A stretch of 64,000 bases of DNA, taken from positions 1-64,000 of the forward strand of contig NZ_JBKHUI010000001.1 in NCBI RefSeq assembly GCF_046569695.1. Direction: 5' to 3'. Source of the DNA: Kluyvera sp046569695. GTDB lineage: Bacteria > Pseudomonadota > Gammaproteobacteria > Enterobacterales > Enterobacteriaceae. Of the stretch, positions 1-8,780 are shown piece after piece. The notes beneath the pieces are model-generated. The model was not told where the DNA came from and did not search any database. It saw only the letters and a list, made by a program, of their open reading frames with translations. Positions within the stretch are counted from its first letter, which is position 1, and each line of letters begins with the position of its first letter. Position numbers and translations under genes: made by a program.

Positions 1-62
1 AATGTCAGATCGTATGCGCCTGTTAGGGCGCGGCTGGTAAGAGAGCCTTATAGGCGCATCAG

Positions 63-86
63 AAAAACCTCCGGCTATGCCGGAGG
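63..86 (-). terminator. Rho-independent terminator of the small exported protein gene
   Basis: An 8-bp perfect stem (CCTCCGGC/GCCGGAGG) with a 3-nt loop is followed on the minus strand by a run of five T. It lies just downstream of the minus-strand gene ending at 95. Confidence 0.8.
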
Positions 87-94
87 ATATTTAT

Positions 95-361
95 TTAGTT
101 ATGCTGCCCGTCTTTGGGTGGCAGTTTGTTGTCGCCGTCATGTTTTGGCGGCTGGCCTTTGCCATCATGCTGCGGGCCTTTATTGTCGTGCGGCGGCTGG
201 CCTTTGCCATCGTGCTGCGGGCCTTTATTATCGTGCGGCTGCTGACCATTATGCTGCTGTTCTACAGGCGGCTTTTTCGGCGGCTGCTGATGGTCAGCAG
301 CGAAAGCGGTTGAACATAGACCCATTGCCAGGATTGCAGACAGTGCAATAATTTTCTTCAT
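95..361 (-). CDS. Small exported His/Pro/Lys-rich repeat protein, function unknown
   Basis: I do not recognise this 88-residue protein. It starts with a clear Sec signal peptide (MKK, hydrophobic stretch, AFA|A cleavage at about residue 22). The mature part has almost no hydrophobic residues and is built of tandem units of the type PHDNKGPQHDGKGQP, two near-perfect copies followed by a decaying third. The ATG at 361 is chosen because GGAG lies 6 nt upstream; the ATG at 364 is only 3 nt away and the longer frame to 415 has no signal-like start. Such low-complexity His/Asp/Lys proteins resemble acid-shock or metal-binding periplasmic proteins in composition only. Standalone gene with its own terminator. 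Confidence 0.65.
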   Translation of the reverse strand: MKKIIALSAILAMGLCSTAFAADHQQPPKKPPVEQQHNGQQPHDNKGPQHDGKGQPPHDNKGPQHDGKGQPPKHDGDNKLPPKDGQHN

Positions 362-491
362 CATGTACTCCATACATTGCTTTTGTGTATGGGACGTAGT
401 TGACCAATAAAACATGGAGAAAATGTGATGGCCCGTCCAATTAAGAATAGTCCGGGCACGTAAAGCTTAAAGCTGTCATCCCTTTGTTATA

Positions 492-617
492 TCAGGATTT
501 AAATCCAGCCGCGGTCATTAGCACACGAAATAGACTCCCCACAATGGCGAGCGTTAGTACGCTGCCGCCCCACAGTGCGACCAGCCAGAAAAGGCGTGAA
601 ACCCAGCGATTTTTCAT
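492..617 (-). CDS. DUF2474 small membrane protein of the CioAB-type bd oxidase
   Basis: A 41-residue protein beginning MKNRWVSRLFW with one transmembrane helix (about residues 11-32). Its ATG shares one base with the cioB stop codon (TGATG), so it is translationally coupled. Small DUF2474/CydX-like proteins of this size and position are known from cyanide-insensitive bd oxidase operons, where a single-helix subunit supports assembly or stability of the oxidase. Family assignment comes from sequence pattern and position; the exact role is inferred. It is too short for most gene callers. Confidence 0.75.
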   Translation of the reverse strand: MKNRWVSRLFWLVALWGGSVLTLAIVGSLFRVLMTAAGFKS

Positions 618-1627
618 CAATGATAGCCCTCATCCTGCGGCACTTTGCCGCGAAAAACGTAATAACTCCAGAAGGTGTACACCAGAATAACCGGGATAAT
701 AAACAGCGCGCCAATCAGCATGAATTCCTGGCTTTGCACGGGCGCTGCCGCCTTCCAGAGCGTAATGGACGGCGGAATAATGGCTGGCCAGATGCTGATC
801 CCAAGCCCGCTAAAGCCGAGGAACACCAGCACCAGCGTCAGAATAAACGGCTGCGCATGGCTGGTATCTTGTGCCAGATGCCGCCACAGCAGGGCGCTGG
901 CGGCGATGACCAGCAGCGGCACCGGCAGCAGATAATAGAGATTCGGCAGGCTAAACCAGCGCCGGGCAATGGCCTCGTGCTGCATCGGCGTCCAGAGGCT
1001 GATAATCGCGATAACCGCCAGCAGCGCCAGCAGCAGCCCGCGCGCGCTGCGCTTCATCGTATGCTGTAACGAGGCTTCGCTTTTCATCACCAGCCAGGTC
1101 GCACCCAGCAGCGCATAGGCGATAGTCAGCCCCACGCCACAAAACAGCGTAAACGGTGTGAACCAGTCGAAGGCGCCGCCGCTGTAGGCGCGTCCCGTCA
1201 CCTCGAAGCCGTTAATCACCGCGCCAACGACAATCCCCTGGCAAAAGGTCGCCAGAATCGAACCGCCCATAAAGGCCTTGTCCCAGAACGGCCGGTGTGA
1301 CGGCGTGGCATTGAAGCGAAACTCGAAGGCCACGCCGCGAAAAATCAGGCCGACCAGCATCAATGACAGCGGGATAGTCAACGCATCGATAATCACCGCG
1401 TAGGCTAGCGGGAATGCGCCGAATAGCCCTGCACCGCCGAGCACCAGCCAGGTTTCATTGCCGTCCCAGACCGGCGCCACGCTGTTCACCATCACGTCGC
1501 GCTCCTGTGCGCTGCGGGTGAAGGGGAAGAGAATGCCAATCCCCAAATCGAAACCATCCATGACGATGTACATCAGGGTGGCAAACACAATAATCACAAA
1601 CCAGATGATGGACAGATCGATGTTCAT
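617..1627 (-). CDS. cioB: Cytochrome bd-type quinol oxidase subunit II (CioB/CydB family)
   Basis: A 336-residue polytopic membrane protein with the CydB N-terminal pattern, including FDLGIGILFPF and WDGNETWLV. Subunit II of bd oxidases partners the haem-bearing subunit I in the inner membrane to oxidise quinol and reduce oxygen to water. At 336 residues it is shorter than E. coli CydB (379) and fits the CioB length. It overlaps cioA by 4 nt (ATGA) and is coupled to the DUF2474 peptide downstream. Together the three genes form one operon. K-12 has no counterpart at this site, so this is an extra oxidase next to the ydc region. Confidence 0.85.
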   Translation of the reverse strand: MNIDLSIIWFVIIVFATLMYIVMDGFDLGIGILFPFTRSAQERDVMVNSVAPVWDGNETWLVLGGAGLFGAFPLAYAVIIDALTIPLSLMLVGLIFRGVAFEFRFNATPSHRPFWDKAFMGGSILATFCQGIVVGAVINGFEVTGRAYSGGAFDWFTPFTLFCGVGLTIAYALLGATWLVMKSEASLQHTMKRSARGLLLALLAVIAIISLWTPMQHEAIARRWFSLPNLYYLLPVPLLVIAASALLWRHLAQDTSHAQPFILTLVLVFLGFSGLGISIWPAIIPPSITLWKAAAPVQSQEFMLIGALFIIPVILVYTFWSYYVFRGKVPQDEGYH

Positions 1628-3015
1628 ACACGTTCCTCCTTGTGGGACATTGCGGCGGACAACGGACGTGCTGGGGTTCCTTGCGGGTCGGGGCTAAACG
1701 GCTGTGGGCCTTTGCGGATCAGGCGCACCATATAGCTGTAGCCCACGCCGAAGACCGAGCTGTAGACCACGAAAAAGGTCAGCAGGCTGATGCTCATATG
1801 CAGGTCACCGTGCGCCGAGACGGCGTCAGCCGTGCGCTGCAGCCCATAAACCACCCACGGCTGGCGGCCCACCTCCGTCGTCACCCATCCGGCAAGGATC
1901 GCCACCAGGCCAGAAGGGCCCATCAGCAGCGCGAACCACAGGAACGGGCGCGAGGTGTAAAGGGTTTGTCGCTTGCGCAGCCAAAGCGCCATGACGCCCA
2001 GCAGCAGCATCAACATGCCGAGCCCGGCCATGATGCGGAATGACCAGAAGACGATGGTGGAGTTGGGTCTGTCTTCTTTGGCAAATTCTTTGAGCGCTGG
2101 AACCTGTTTATCCAGGCTGTGGGTGAGGATCAGGCTGCCCAACGCCGGGATCTCTAGCCCAAAGCGAGTACGCTCCTGCTCCATATCCGGCCAGCCAAAC
2201 AGCAGCAGCGGCGTAGGTTCGCCTGGAGGGTTTTCCCAATGGCCTTCAATGGCGGCAATTTTCGCTGGCTGGTGCTTGAGCGTATTGAGACCGTGCATAT
2301 CACCGACCATCGCCTGAATGGGCGCAACGATAAGCGTCATCCATAGCGCCATCGAAAACATGGTGCGAATGGCTGGCGTCTGGTTGCCGCGCAATAGATG
2401 CCAGGCGGCCGACGCGCCGACGAACAGCGCGCTGCTCAAGAACGCGGCAATGGACATATGCAGCAGCCGGTAGGGGAACGACGGGTTAAACACAACGGCA
2501 AACCAGTCGACCGGCACCACCTGGCCGTTGACGATTTCATATCCCTGCGGGGTCTGCATCCAGCTGTTGGAGGCGAGGATCCAGAAAGTGGAGATGATAG
2601 TACCCAGCGCCACCATGCAGGTGGCAAAGAAGTGCAACCCCGGGCCGACGCGGTTCCAGCCGAACAGCATCACGCCGAGAAAACCGGCTTCCAGGAAGAA
2701 GGCGGTCAGCACTTCATAGGTTAAGAGCGGGCCGGTAATGCTGCCTGCAAACTGCGAAAAGCCGCTCCAGTTAGTACCAAACTGATAGGCCATCACCAGC
2801 CCGGACACCACCCCCATGCCGAAATTGACGGCGAAGATCTTTGACCAGAACTGATACAGCGAACGCCAGACCGGGTTGCGGGTTTTCAACCACAGGCCTT
2901 CAAGCACCGCCAGATAGCTGGCGAGACCTATGGTGATGGCGGGAAAAATAATGTGAAACGAAACGGTAAAGGCAAATTGAATTCGCGCGAGGTGAAACGC
3001 ATCAAGACCGAACAT
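1624..3015 (-). CDS. cioA: Cytochrome bd-type quinol oxidase subunit I (CioA/CydA family)
   Basis: A 463-residue integral membrane protein, subunit I of a bd oxidase carrying the haems and the quinol site. The N-terminal FHLARIQF and SFHIIFP patterns hold His21, equivalent to the high-spin haem ligand, and the GRQPW motif near the C-terminal third is intact. The length is that of the short Q-loop class (E. coli CydA is 522), which includes the cyanide-insensitive oxidases. Start ATG is preceded by GGAG at 5 nt. It leads the cioA-cioB-DUF2474 operon. Cyanide insensitivity is known for family members, not shown here. Confidence 0.88.
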   Translation of the reverse strand: MFGLDAFHLARIQFAFTVSFHIIFPAITIGLASYLAVLEGLWLKTRNPVWRSLYQFWSKIFAVNFGMGVVSGLVMAYQFGTNWSGFSQFAGSITGPLLTYEVLTAFFLEAGFLGVMLFGWNRVGPGLHFFATCMVALGTIISTFWILASNSWMQTPQGYEIVNGQVVPVDWFAVVFNPSFPYRLLHMSIAAFLSSALFVGASAAWHLLRGNQTPAIRTMFSMALWMTLIVAPIQAMVGDMHGLNTLKHQPAKIAAIEGHWENPPGEPTPLLLFGWPDMEQERTRFGLEIPALGSLILTHSLDKQVPALKEFAKEDRPNSTIVFWSFRIMAGLGMLMLLLGVMALWLRKRQTLYTSRPFLWFALLMGPSGLVAILAGWVTTEVGRQPWVVYGLQRTADAVSAHGDLHMSISLLTFFVVYSSVFGVGYSYMVRLIRKGPQPFSPDPQGTPARPLSAAMSHKEERV

Positions 3016-3097
3016 GCAAACTCCGTGGAGAAGAAGACTCGGCTTGATTTTAGAGGGTGGGGCGGAATGGGGGCAGAGACAGTCAGGGGCTATTAAA

Positions 3098-3143
3098 TGA
3101 TAACAGTTTTAATTTCTCTTTCAGTTTTGGGGAACTGTTATCA
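3098..3143. promoter_or_regulatory. Perfect 11-bp inverted repeat upstream of cioA, possible operator
   Basis: TGATAACAGTT at 3098-3108 is repeated inverted as AACTGTTATCA at 3133-3143, with a 24-nt spacer. It lies about 85-130 nt before the cioA start, where a regulator or mRNA leader structure could act. No regulator is identified. Confidence 0.45.
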
Positions 3144-3160
3144 CTATCTTTATGTGTTTG

Positions 3161-3355
3161 TTAATTTTTTTTGAAACGTGCCGTGAGATTTTTCGTTTTT
3201 GGGTAAATGCACGCCAGGCCGCTACCCATCACGACAACAAACAGGAGCGGGTTAATCATCGCCAGCACTTCATTATGCAGCTCGCCGGAGGCGATGACTG
3301 AGGAAAAACACAGCGCTGCCGAATAGCCTAACAGTTCAATACTTGTCATTTTCAT
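3161..3355 (-). CDS. Possible small membrane protein, unknown
   Basis: A possible 64-residue protein (start ATG at 3355, or at 3349) with two hydrophobic stretches (about residues 7-22 and 30-48) and a basic tail ending ARFKKN. The frame continues upstream to 3484 but the upstream part is not membrane-like. The start has only a distant AAGAAGG and no good ribosome site, so this may be an artefact. It lies between the oxidase operon and the porin gene. I do not recognise a family. Confidence 0.35.
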   Translation of the reverse strand: MKMTSIELLGYSAALCFSSVIASGELHNEVLAMINPLLFVVVMGSGLACIYPKTKNLTARFKKN

Positions 3356-3593
3356 TAAAAATAGATCTGCCTTCTTGATAACCAAGGTGATTGCCTGACG
3401 TTGGGCCGCAGGTTGCAGTGCGTGCCTGATAGCAAGCTGCACATAATGGCGTTTTGGGCAGTTATTGCTAATCATAAATGTCATGATCTGGTGTTTTCCG
3501 CACCGGGTGTGCTGCTTTTATGTCGCAGGTCAATCATTTGCGGCTTTCAGGATGTTGCTACAGGCGTCAGAACGTATCGCGCAACGGTTGAAC

Positions 3594-3619
3594 TGAATAC
3601 CGCCTGCTGGCGGTATTCA
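3594..3619. terminator. Perfect 11-bp hairpin downstream of the porin gene
   Basis: TGAATACCGCC and GGCGGTATTCA pair around a 4-nt loop, 15 nt after the porin stop codon. There is no T run on either strand, so it may be an mRNA 3' end stabiliser rather than an intrinsic terminator. Confidence 0.5.
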
Positions 3620-3633
3620 ACGAGTGATGACTC

Positions 3634-4338
3634 TCAGAAGTAGTAACGAATACCCAGACGGATGCGGTAGCGTTCAGCATTGTTACCGTTGTCGCGATCC
3701 AGCCAGGAGAGTTGCACGAAAGGTCGCCAGGTGTTGGTCATCTTCCAGGTGAATTTATGGTTCAACTCCCAGCTATGATCTTTACCGTTTTTACGATTGT
3801 AGTCTCCGGTATTGATATAAAGATCGGGTTCAAACTCATAGCTGATGCTTTCCGTCATTTTATAATTTACGACCATGACAAGCTGATGATTATCATTGTA
3901 ATCAGGCTCGCCTTGTAGATCGGCAGTCTGGTAGTTCATGTGGTTATAACGATACTTAAATGCCATCGCCAAATCATGATTATAAACATAAGCCAATTGT
4001 ACATACGGTGAGGTAGTGGAGCCTGCGCTGGTGGAGTTAATAATCCCGCCAGGATAGAAGGTCAATTTGTCCGTGATTTTCCAGAGAGGATACCATCCCT
4101 CGAGTTCATCAAATGTGTGTTTTAACTGTTCGAGGTTTTTACAGGTGTTAAAAACCGTTTGATATAATACCCCAGCGCCATTATCAAAATTATATCCACC
4201 GCCTAATTTAAGTTGATGATCTTTTGATGCGCTCTCATAAGCTTCTCGGACTTCAATAAAGCCGCCTGCTATTGAAGAAAAAGAGATGCTCAGAAGTATT
4301 AAAGATATAGAATAAGGAAATGCTTTTATTATACGCAT
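3634..4338 (-). CDS. KdgM/NanC-family oligosaccharide outer-membrane porin
   Basis: A 234-residue outer-membrane protein with an N-terminal signal peptide (about residues 1-24) followed by alternating aromatic/polar strands and a C-terminal YRIRLGIRYYF ending in Phe, the usual barrel end signal. The pattern fits the KdgM family, 12-stranded porins for acidic oligosaccharides such as oligogalacturonate (KdgM) or sialic acid oligomers (NanC). It is the last gene of the DUF2264-MFS-GH88 operon, 55 nt after GH88, which points to uptake of an unsaturated uronic oligosaccharide. The exact substrate cannot be read from the sequence. Confidence 0.82.
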   Translation of the reverse strand: MRIIKAFPYSISLILLSISFSSIAGGFIEVREAYESASKDHQLKLGGGYNFDNGAGVLYQTVFNTCKNLEQLKHTFDELEGWYPLWKITDKLTFYPGGIINSTSAGSTTSPYVQLAYVYNHDLAMAFKYRYNHMNYQTADLQGEPDYNDNHQLVMVVNYKMTESISYEFEPDLYINTGDYNRKNGKDHSWELNHKFTWKMTNTWRPFVQLSWLDRDNGNNAERYRIRLGIRYYF

Positions 4339-4393
4339 GATTACTCCGAGGGAATGTCTACCCCTGTCAGGATATAAAATTAATTAAGATGTT

Positions 4394-5545
4394 TTACCAG
4401 TATTTAACTTCGGGTGATACGAGTCTGGATATTGCTTCGAACAGGAAATAGTCTCCCCAGGTACTGTATTCCCCGACACCTCTATTTTTATTCATGTTAT
4501 AAACGGATTGGGTTAAATAGCCCCCATAGTTAAGCTCACGATCAAAATAAGCCTCCAGCAACGTGTCCATCATGCTGAGCGCTTGTTCGATAAAATCGCG
4601 ACGTTCCGGGTCTACGACAGAGAGATGGTTAGCCAGTTCAAGCAGACCGCAAACGGCAATGACTGCCGCGGAAGTATCCTTATGCGTTTCGGCTGCGGTC
4701 AAACTTAAATCCCAGTAACAGATGCCGTCGGCGGGAAGATGCTTCAGAAAGTAGCGAGCGGCCTCTTTTGCAGCCTGCAAAAACTGTTTATCGCCAGTGT
4801 AGTGGTAACTCAACGCGCAACCATAAATGGCCCATGCCTGTCCTCGGGCCCAGCAGGAATTATCGGAAAATCCCTGATGCGTTTTGCCACCTAAAGGCTG
4901 GCCGGTTTTCACGTCCATGTAGTAGGTATGGAACGTCGAGCTATCCTCTCTGAACAGATATTTCCGGGCTTGCTGTGCGTGGTGATAAGCCTTATTCATG
5001 TACTCGCTGTTACCCGTCTGTTCACTTGCCCAATACAACAGCGGTAAATTCATCATGCAGTCGATAATCATTCGTCCCTGCTGCTCAGGATCCTGTAAAT
5101 CGCCCCATGCCTGAATAATCCTCGCTTGCGGATGGTAGCGGGCCATTAACATATCAGCGGCCTGCAAGGCACAGTCACGTGCGTTGATATTGCCGGTCAT
5201 TCGCCAGGCATTTACGCAGGAGAGTGAATACAGAAAACCAAGATCGTGTGTTTCCAGATCGTGCTTTACGCGAAGGCGCTGCGCAAAGCTCTCCACCTGC
5301 TGTCCGAGAGCGTTAAAGAAACGTTCCTGATGGCTGAACGTTGCGGCAAGCGCCGTCATACCGCTCCAGAAGCCGCTTGTCCAATCGGTATTTGGCGTTA
5401 GCGGATAAATGCCGTTGATGCTACAAGCGGCAGGAAATTGTCCATTAAACTGGCCGAGCTGAAAGGCGAGTTTATCTGCCAGTTGATGGGTGATGCTTTG
5501 AAGATATTGGACATTTTTAACCGACGGTTTATCTATGTTCTGCAT
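4394..5545 (-). CDS. Glycoside hydrolase family 88, unsaturated uronyl hydrolase
   Basis: A 383-residue cytoplasmic protein of the alpha6/alpha6 barrel GH88 family. These enzymes hydrate the 4,5 double bond of the unsaturated uronic acid left at the non-reducing end by polysaccharide lyases, releasing the uronate. The two expected catalytic Asp motifs are visible: HDLGF (Asp about 101) and IIDCMMNLPLLYWA (Asp about 162). No signal peptide is present, so hydrolysis occurs after import. The ATG at 5545 is preferred over 5572 because an AGAGAA site precedes it and the extra N-terminus is not family-like. It follows the symporter gene by 30 nt in the same operon. Confidence 0.88.
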   Translation of the reverse strand: MQNIDKPSVKNVQYLQSITHQLADKLAFQLGQFNGQFPAACSINGIYPLTPNTDWTSGFWSGMTALAATFSHQERFFNALGQQVESFAQRLRVKHDLETHDLGFLYSLSCVNAWRMTGNINARDCALQAADMLMARYHPQARIIQAWGDLQDPEQQGRMIIDCMMNLPLLYWASEQTGNSEYMNKAYHHAQQARKYLFREDSSTFHTYYMDVKTGQPLGGKTHQGFSDNSCWARGQAWAIYGCALSYHYTGDKQFLQAAKEAARYFLKHLPADGICYWDLSLTAAETHKDTSAAVIAVCGLLELANHLSVVDPERRDFIEQALSMMDTLLEAYFDRELNYGGYLTQSVYNMNKNRGVGEYSTWGDYFLFEAISRLVSPEVKYW

Positions 5546-5575
5546 ATGAAATTCTCTTTGCGACAACAACATTAA

Positions 5576-6826
5576 TTAACTGAGTGAGCGTTTAGCGACC
5601 GGGTGATGATGCCCTGGCATTTCTTTATCGCTGGAGAGCACAAAAATAGACATCAGCGAAAAGGCGATAATAATGGCACCCATAATAAAGTAGGCATTCC
5701 CAAAACCGATATGATCATATAGATAACCCACTGGTGCGGAGACGAAAATAGTGCCAATGTAGATGAAGCATTGATAACCAATCAGATACATGGTGGAGTT
5801 AACTTTTTTATCAAAATGCTCTGCGATGTATTTAAATACAGCAATCAACAAAAGTGAGTTCTCCAGACCGTAGAAAGGTTTGATAAAGGCGATCATTAAT
5901 GGGCTGGTGGCAAATCCAGAAATAAGTAAACGTGCACCAATTAACAAACCGGCAATGATTAACGTCTTACGCGCCCCCAGTTTATTGACAATCCAGGGTA
6001 CGGTCAGCATTGAGATGAATTCGACTATTGCCTGAACGGTACTTAAATAACCGTACCAGGAGTTTCCTGACTTATCGCCGTGGAAGAATGAAACAAAATA
6101 ACGAGGGAACTGCTGCTCCGCGATATGCATAAACCATACGATGCCTGCGACATAGAAACAAAAACGCCAGAATTTACCTTGTTTAATCAATTCACGGACA
6201 TCGGCCATATTGATTTTTTTGGCTGGCACCACGGCGTTTTCGCTGTTGTCGGCATCAGGGATTTTTATGCTGATCAAGACGGCCAACATAATTAATGAGA
6301 CCACGCTGCTAATGGTAAAGTTAATGACCGGTGAGATGTTGAACAGCACCCCTGCGAAGGAAGCAGTGACCGCCGCACCGCAGGACCCCCACATGCGGAT
6401 ACGGCCAAATTCAAAACCTTTAAGGCGCCCAAAACGGTCACAATAGGATTCTGATACGGCTATACCAGCATACCAGGCGAGGCTGAGGTAGATTGCACCA
6501 ACCACAACGCCTATCGGGAAACTTGCAATCAGCAGTGGATGATAGACGTAAACGAAAAAGGGCATCAGCAGCGCGGACATGATGGCCACAAAATAGAGTA
6601 GATGCTTCTTCATTCCCAGCTTGTCGGTGATGTAGCCATAAAAAGGTTTTAACACGACGGCGAAGGCGCCATTAACGGCAAAGACGGCGCCAATTTCTGC
6701 ACTTGATAATGCGGCGTGCTGCCCTAGCCATATAGCATATAGGCTAAAACTCATGGTCCACACCACGAAATAGAGGAACATAAATGTACTTATCTTTATG
6801 TAATCGACTTTATTTACTGCGTACAT
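5576..6826 (-). CDS. MFS oligosaccharide:H+ symporter (LacY-like family)
   Basis: A 416-residue protein with about 12 membrane helices. The N-terminal YFVVWTMSFSLYAIWL region, the GYITDKLGMKKHL loop between helices 2 and 3, and RIRMWGSCGAA resemble the oligosaccharide/H+ symporter branch that includes LacY, RafB and CscB. It lies 4 nt after the DUF2264 gene and 30 nt before GH88, so it most likely brings the disaccharide or short oligosaccharide that passes the KdgM-type porin into the cytoplasm. The substrate is inferred from neighbours. Confidence 0.8.
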   Translation of the reverse strand: MYAVNKVDYIKISTFMFLYFVVWTMSFSLYAIWLGQHAALSSAEIGAVFAVNGAFAVVLKPFYGYITDKLGMKKHLLYFVAIMSALLMPFFVYVYHPLLIASFPIGVVVGAIYLSLAWYAGIAVSESYCDRFGRLKGFEFGRIRMWGSCGAAVTASFAGVLFNISPVINFTISSVVSLIMLAVLISIKIPDADNSENAVVPAKKINMADVRELIKQGKFWRFCFYVAGIVWFMHIAEQQFPRYFVSFFHGDKSGNSWYGYLSTVQAIVEFISMLTVPWIVNKLGARKTLIIAGLLIGARLLISGFATSPLMIAFIKPFYGLENSLLLIAVFKYIAEHFDKKVNSTMYLIGYQCFIYIGTIFVSAPVGYLYDHIGFGNAYFIMGAIIIAFSLMSIFVLSSDKEMPGHHHPVAKRSLS

Positions 6827-6830
6827 AGGG

Positions 6831-8684
6831 TTACCTTTCGGATTTAGGGGTTAGCGAAATAGTGAGGGATGTTCCTTCATCCTGAATGGTGAAATAACGC
6901 TGTTGTGGGTCGATATCTACCGATACATCGCTTTCACCGGGAGTGCCGTGGCCCGCCCGAACCAGACAGGATAAGAGATGTTTGCCGGGCTCCAGAGCAT
7001 TTTGTAATGTGGGAACGCCGCTACTGCAGGGGAAAATAATGTTGCTTGCAGGTGGTGAAATGACAATTTCAGCGGTGCGTGTTAAGACAGGAGATAGATC
7101 GTTAATCATGCTGAAAAGATTTTTCTGAATATTTATTATTCCACTTTTCTTCTCCCCGGGAACGGCGGTTTCGGTAGTGTCTACAGGAATAGGGAAACCG
7201 CCTTCTACGGTTTTTATATTCTTATCGGTTTCGATAATATGCAGCCGGAAATGGCCGCTCGATAGCGGGACAAGCCAGGTTTGAACTGAAATGCCTGATT
7301 GTGGCTGCCAGCGACAATGGATATAGTGATTGTGCACTTCCGAGTACTGATTAATGCGGCGTCCACGAAAGTAGTCGTCATGCTCGGAAAACAGCAGCAT
7401 CGAATCGCAAGCGTTCATTTCAATGCCATAGCGACAACGCTCAAGGTTAAACCCTAACAGAGATGAATAGGCGAACTTCGCGTATTTGCTCTCGCTGTTA
7501 TTATAGTTTTTGGCTGGAAACTGACCGGCGTTGAGTAAATAATGGTGCTGGTTGCGGGTATCGTGATGAACAATCTGTCCGGCATGCGCAAATTCATGTT
7601 GTGCGGTTGCCGTTGGCAGCGGTAGAGCCTCGCTTTTCCAGAAAGCGCTCTGTTTATCTAATGCCAGAATAAGGAATGTTTTACATGCCCAGTAGGACGA
7701 TCCTGGTGCATTGTAATCTTCTGATATTCCATTGTTATCATAGGTATAACCGACATTCATAATGCCGCGGCTATCGGTGAGTTCCTGCTGTCGCCACCAG
7801 TTGATATTGCGCAGAATCAGCCCTTTAACGACACCGGCAGGAAATACCGGGAGTTCAGCAAAAGCGACGGCGCTCCAGAAGGCGGATTGTGCAAAACGGT
7901 AGGTTAGGCTGCGGCCAAATGGAATAGCGCTGCCATCGTCGGCGAACATATGGATAAAGTCACGGGCAAAGAGGGTGGCGCGTTCACGAAGGATATGGCT
8001 TCTTTCCGGGTCGCGCTGGCCCATGAGTTGTGCATAAACCAGCCCATAATAATGCAATGCCATGGCGTTATAATAATCACGTGGACGGCCTTTGCCATCG
8101 CTATACCATCCATTTCCCAGATAGTATTCATCAAGGAGAGAAAAGTGGTGTGCAATGGCATCCGGCTGCCAATTTTCTCCCGCAATACACAACCCGGTTT
8201 CAACCATAATGGGGAAGAATGACCAGTTATTTTGCGGCAGTTTCACGCTTCGGATGTGTTTAAGCCAGCTCACCAGATTGGCAAATTCTTCGATAGAGAG
8301 GTGTGCTTTGAATTGCCGTGCTGTTAGCGCCAGGCCGACGCCGTATACCGCCATTTCTACGCAGCGTTGATCAAAATCTCCGGGAGTTCCCCAGTAGTTC
8401 GGGTGCTTAGGGTTAGTGCCGTCAGCAATGAGCCGAAATAATGGCGCAACAGGTAATGACGGGCTATCCGGACAGGCCAATTGCGAGAAAATCCCCCACA
8501 TCAGGCGAGAAAATGTCTCCATTGCTGCAATTTTACTGCCATAAAGTGGGATGGCTTTACCCGGCAGAATGCCGGTTGCGCCATCCTGGTGAAGCGACCA
8601 GGCGGCAGTAAAAAGGGTGTTGAATTCATTTTCAACATCACTTCTGGTACACAGCGGTTGCAGTGAACATGGTGGAAGTTTCAT
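6831..8684 (-). CDS. DUF2264 domain protein, putative uronic-polysaccharide enzyme
   Basis: A 617-residue soluble protein without signal peptide. The N-terminal two thirds has the DUF2264 pattern, including WGTPGDFDQRCVEMAVYGVGLAL, NNWSFFPIMVETGLC and GWYSDGKGRPRDYYNAMALHYYGL, which suggests an alpha/alpha toroid; the C-terminal third looks like beta sandwich. DUF2264 proteins occur beside GH88 and lyases in polysaccharide loci, and some have been classed as glucuronidase-type glycosidases, but the activity here is unknown. First gene of the operon; the ATG at 8684 is chosen over a TTG one codon upstream. A cytoplasmic enzyme acting with GH88 on imported oligosaccharides is the simplest reading. 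Confidence 0.72.
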   Translation of the reverse strand: MKLPPCSLQPLCTRSDVENEFNTLFTAAWSLHQDGATGILPGKAIPLYGSKIAAMETFSRLMWGIFSQLACPDSPSLPVAPLFRLIADGTNPKHPNYWGTPGDFDQRCVEMAVYGVGLALTARQFKAHLSIEEFANLVSWLKHIRSVKLPQNNWSFFPIMVETGLCIAGENWQPDAIAHHFSLLDEYYLGNGWYSDGKGRPRDYYNAMALHYYGLVYAQLMGQRDPERSHILRERATLFARDFIHMFADDGSAIPFGRSLTYRFAQSAFWSAVAFAELPVFPAGVVKGLILRNINWWRQQELTDSRGIMNVGYTYDNNGISEDYNAPGSSYWACKTFLILALDKQSAFWKSEALPLPTATAQHEFAHAGQIVHHDTRNQHHYLLNAGQFPAKNYNNSESKYAKFAYSSLLGFNLERCRYGIEMNACDSMLLFSEHDDYFRGRRINQYSEVHNHYIHCRWQPQSGISVQTWLVPLSSGHFRLHIIETDKNIKTVEGGFPIPVDTTETAVPGEKKSGIINIQKNLFSMINDLSPVLTRTAEIVISPPASNIIFPCSSGVPTLQNALEPGKHLLSCLVRAGHGTPGESDVSVDIDPQQRYFTIQDEGTSLTISLTPKSER

Positions 8685-8710
8685 CAAACATATACCTTGA
8701 TAGTAAAATG

Positions 8711-8780
8711 GAATAACGTTTCATAACGCCATGCAATGGCACGTAACTTATTGTTGTTCGATGATGTAATTCGTTATGAA
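8711..8780. promoter_or_regulatory. Divergent control region with TAACG repeats, AraC operator candidate
   Basis: The short gap between the DUF2264 and AraC-type genes holds GAATAACG (8711-8718) and TTCATAACG (8720-8728), and the inverted copy CGTTATGAA (8772-8780) which covers the regulator's own ATG. AraC proteins commonly bind such short repeats, and overlap with the start codon would suit autoregulation. Inference only. Confidence 0.45.

Noticed and set aside
5..60. Partial hairpins at the left edge (GCGCC...GGCGC)
   Set aside because: Weak, imperfect pairing with no gene context in the window.
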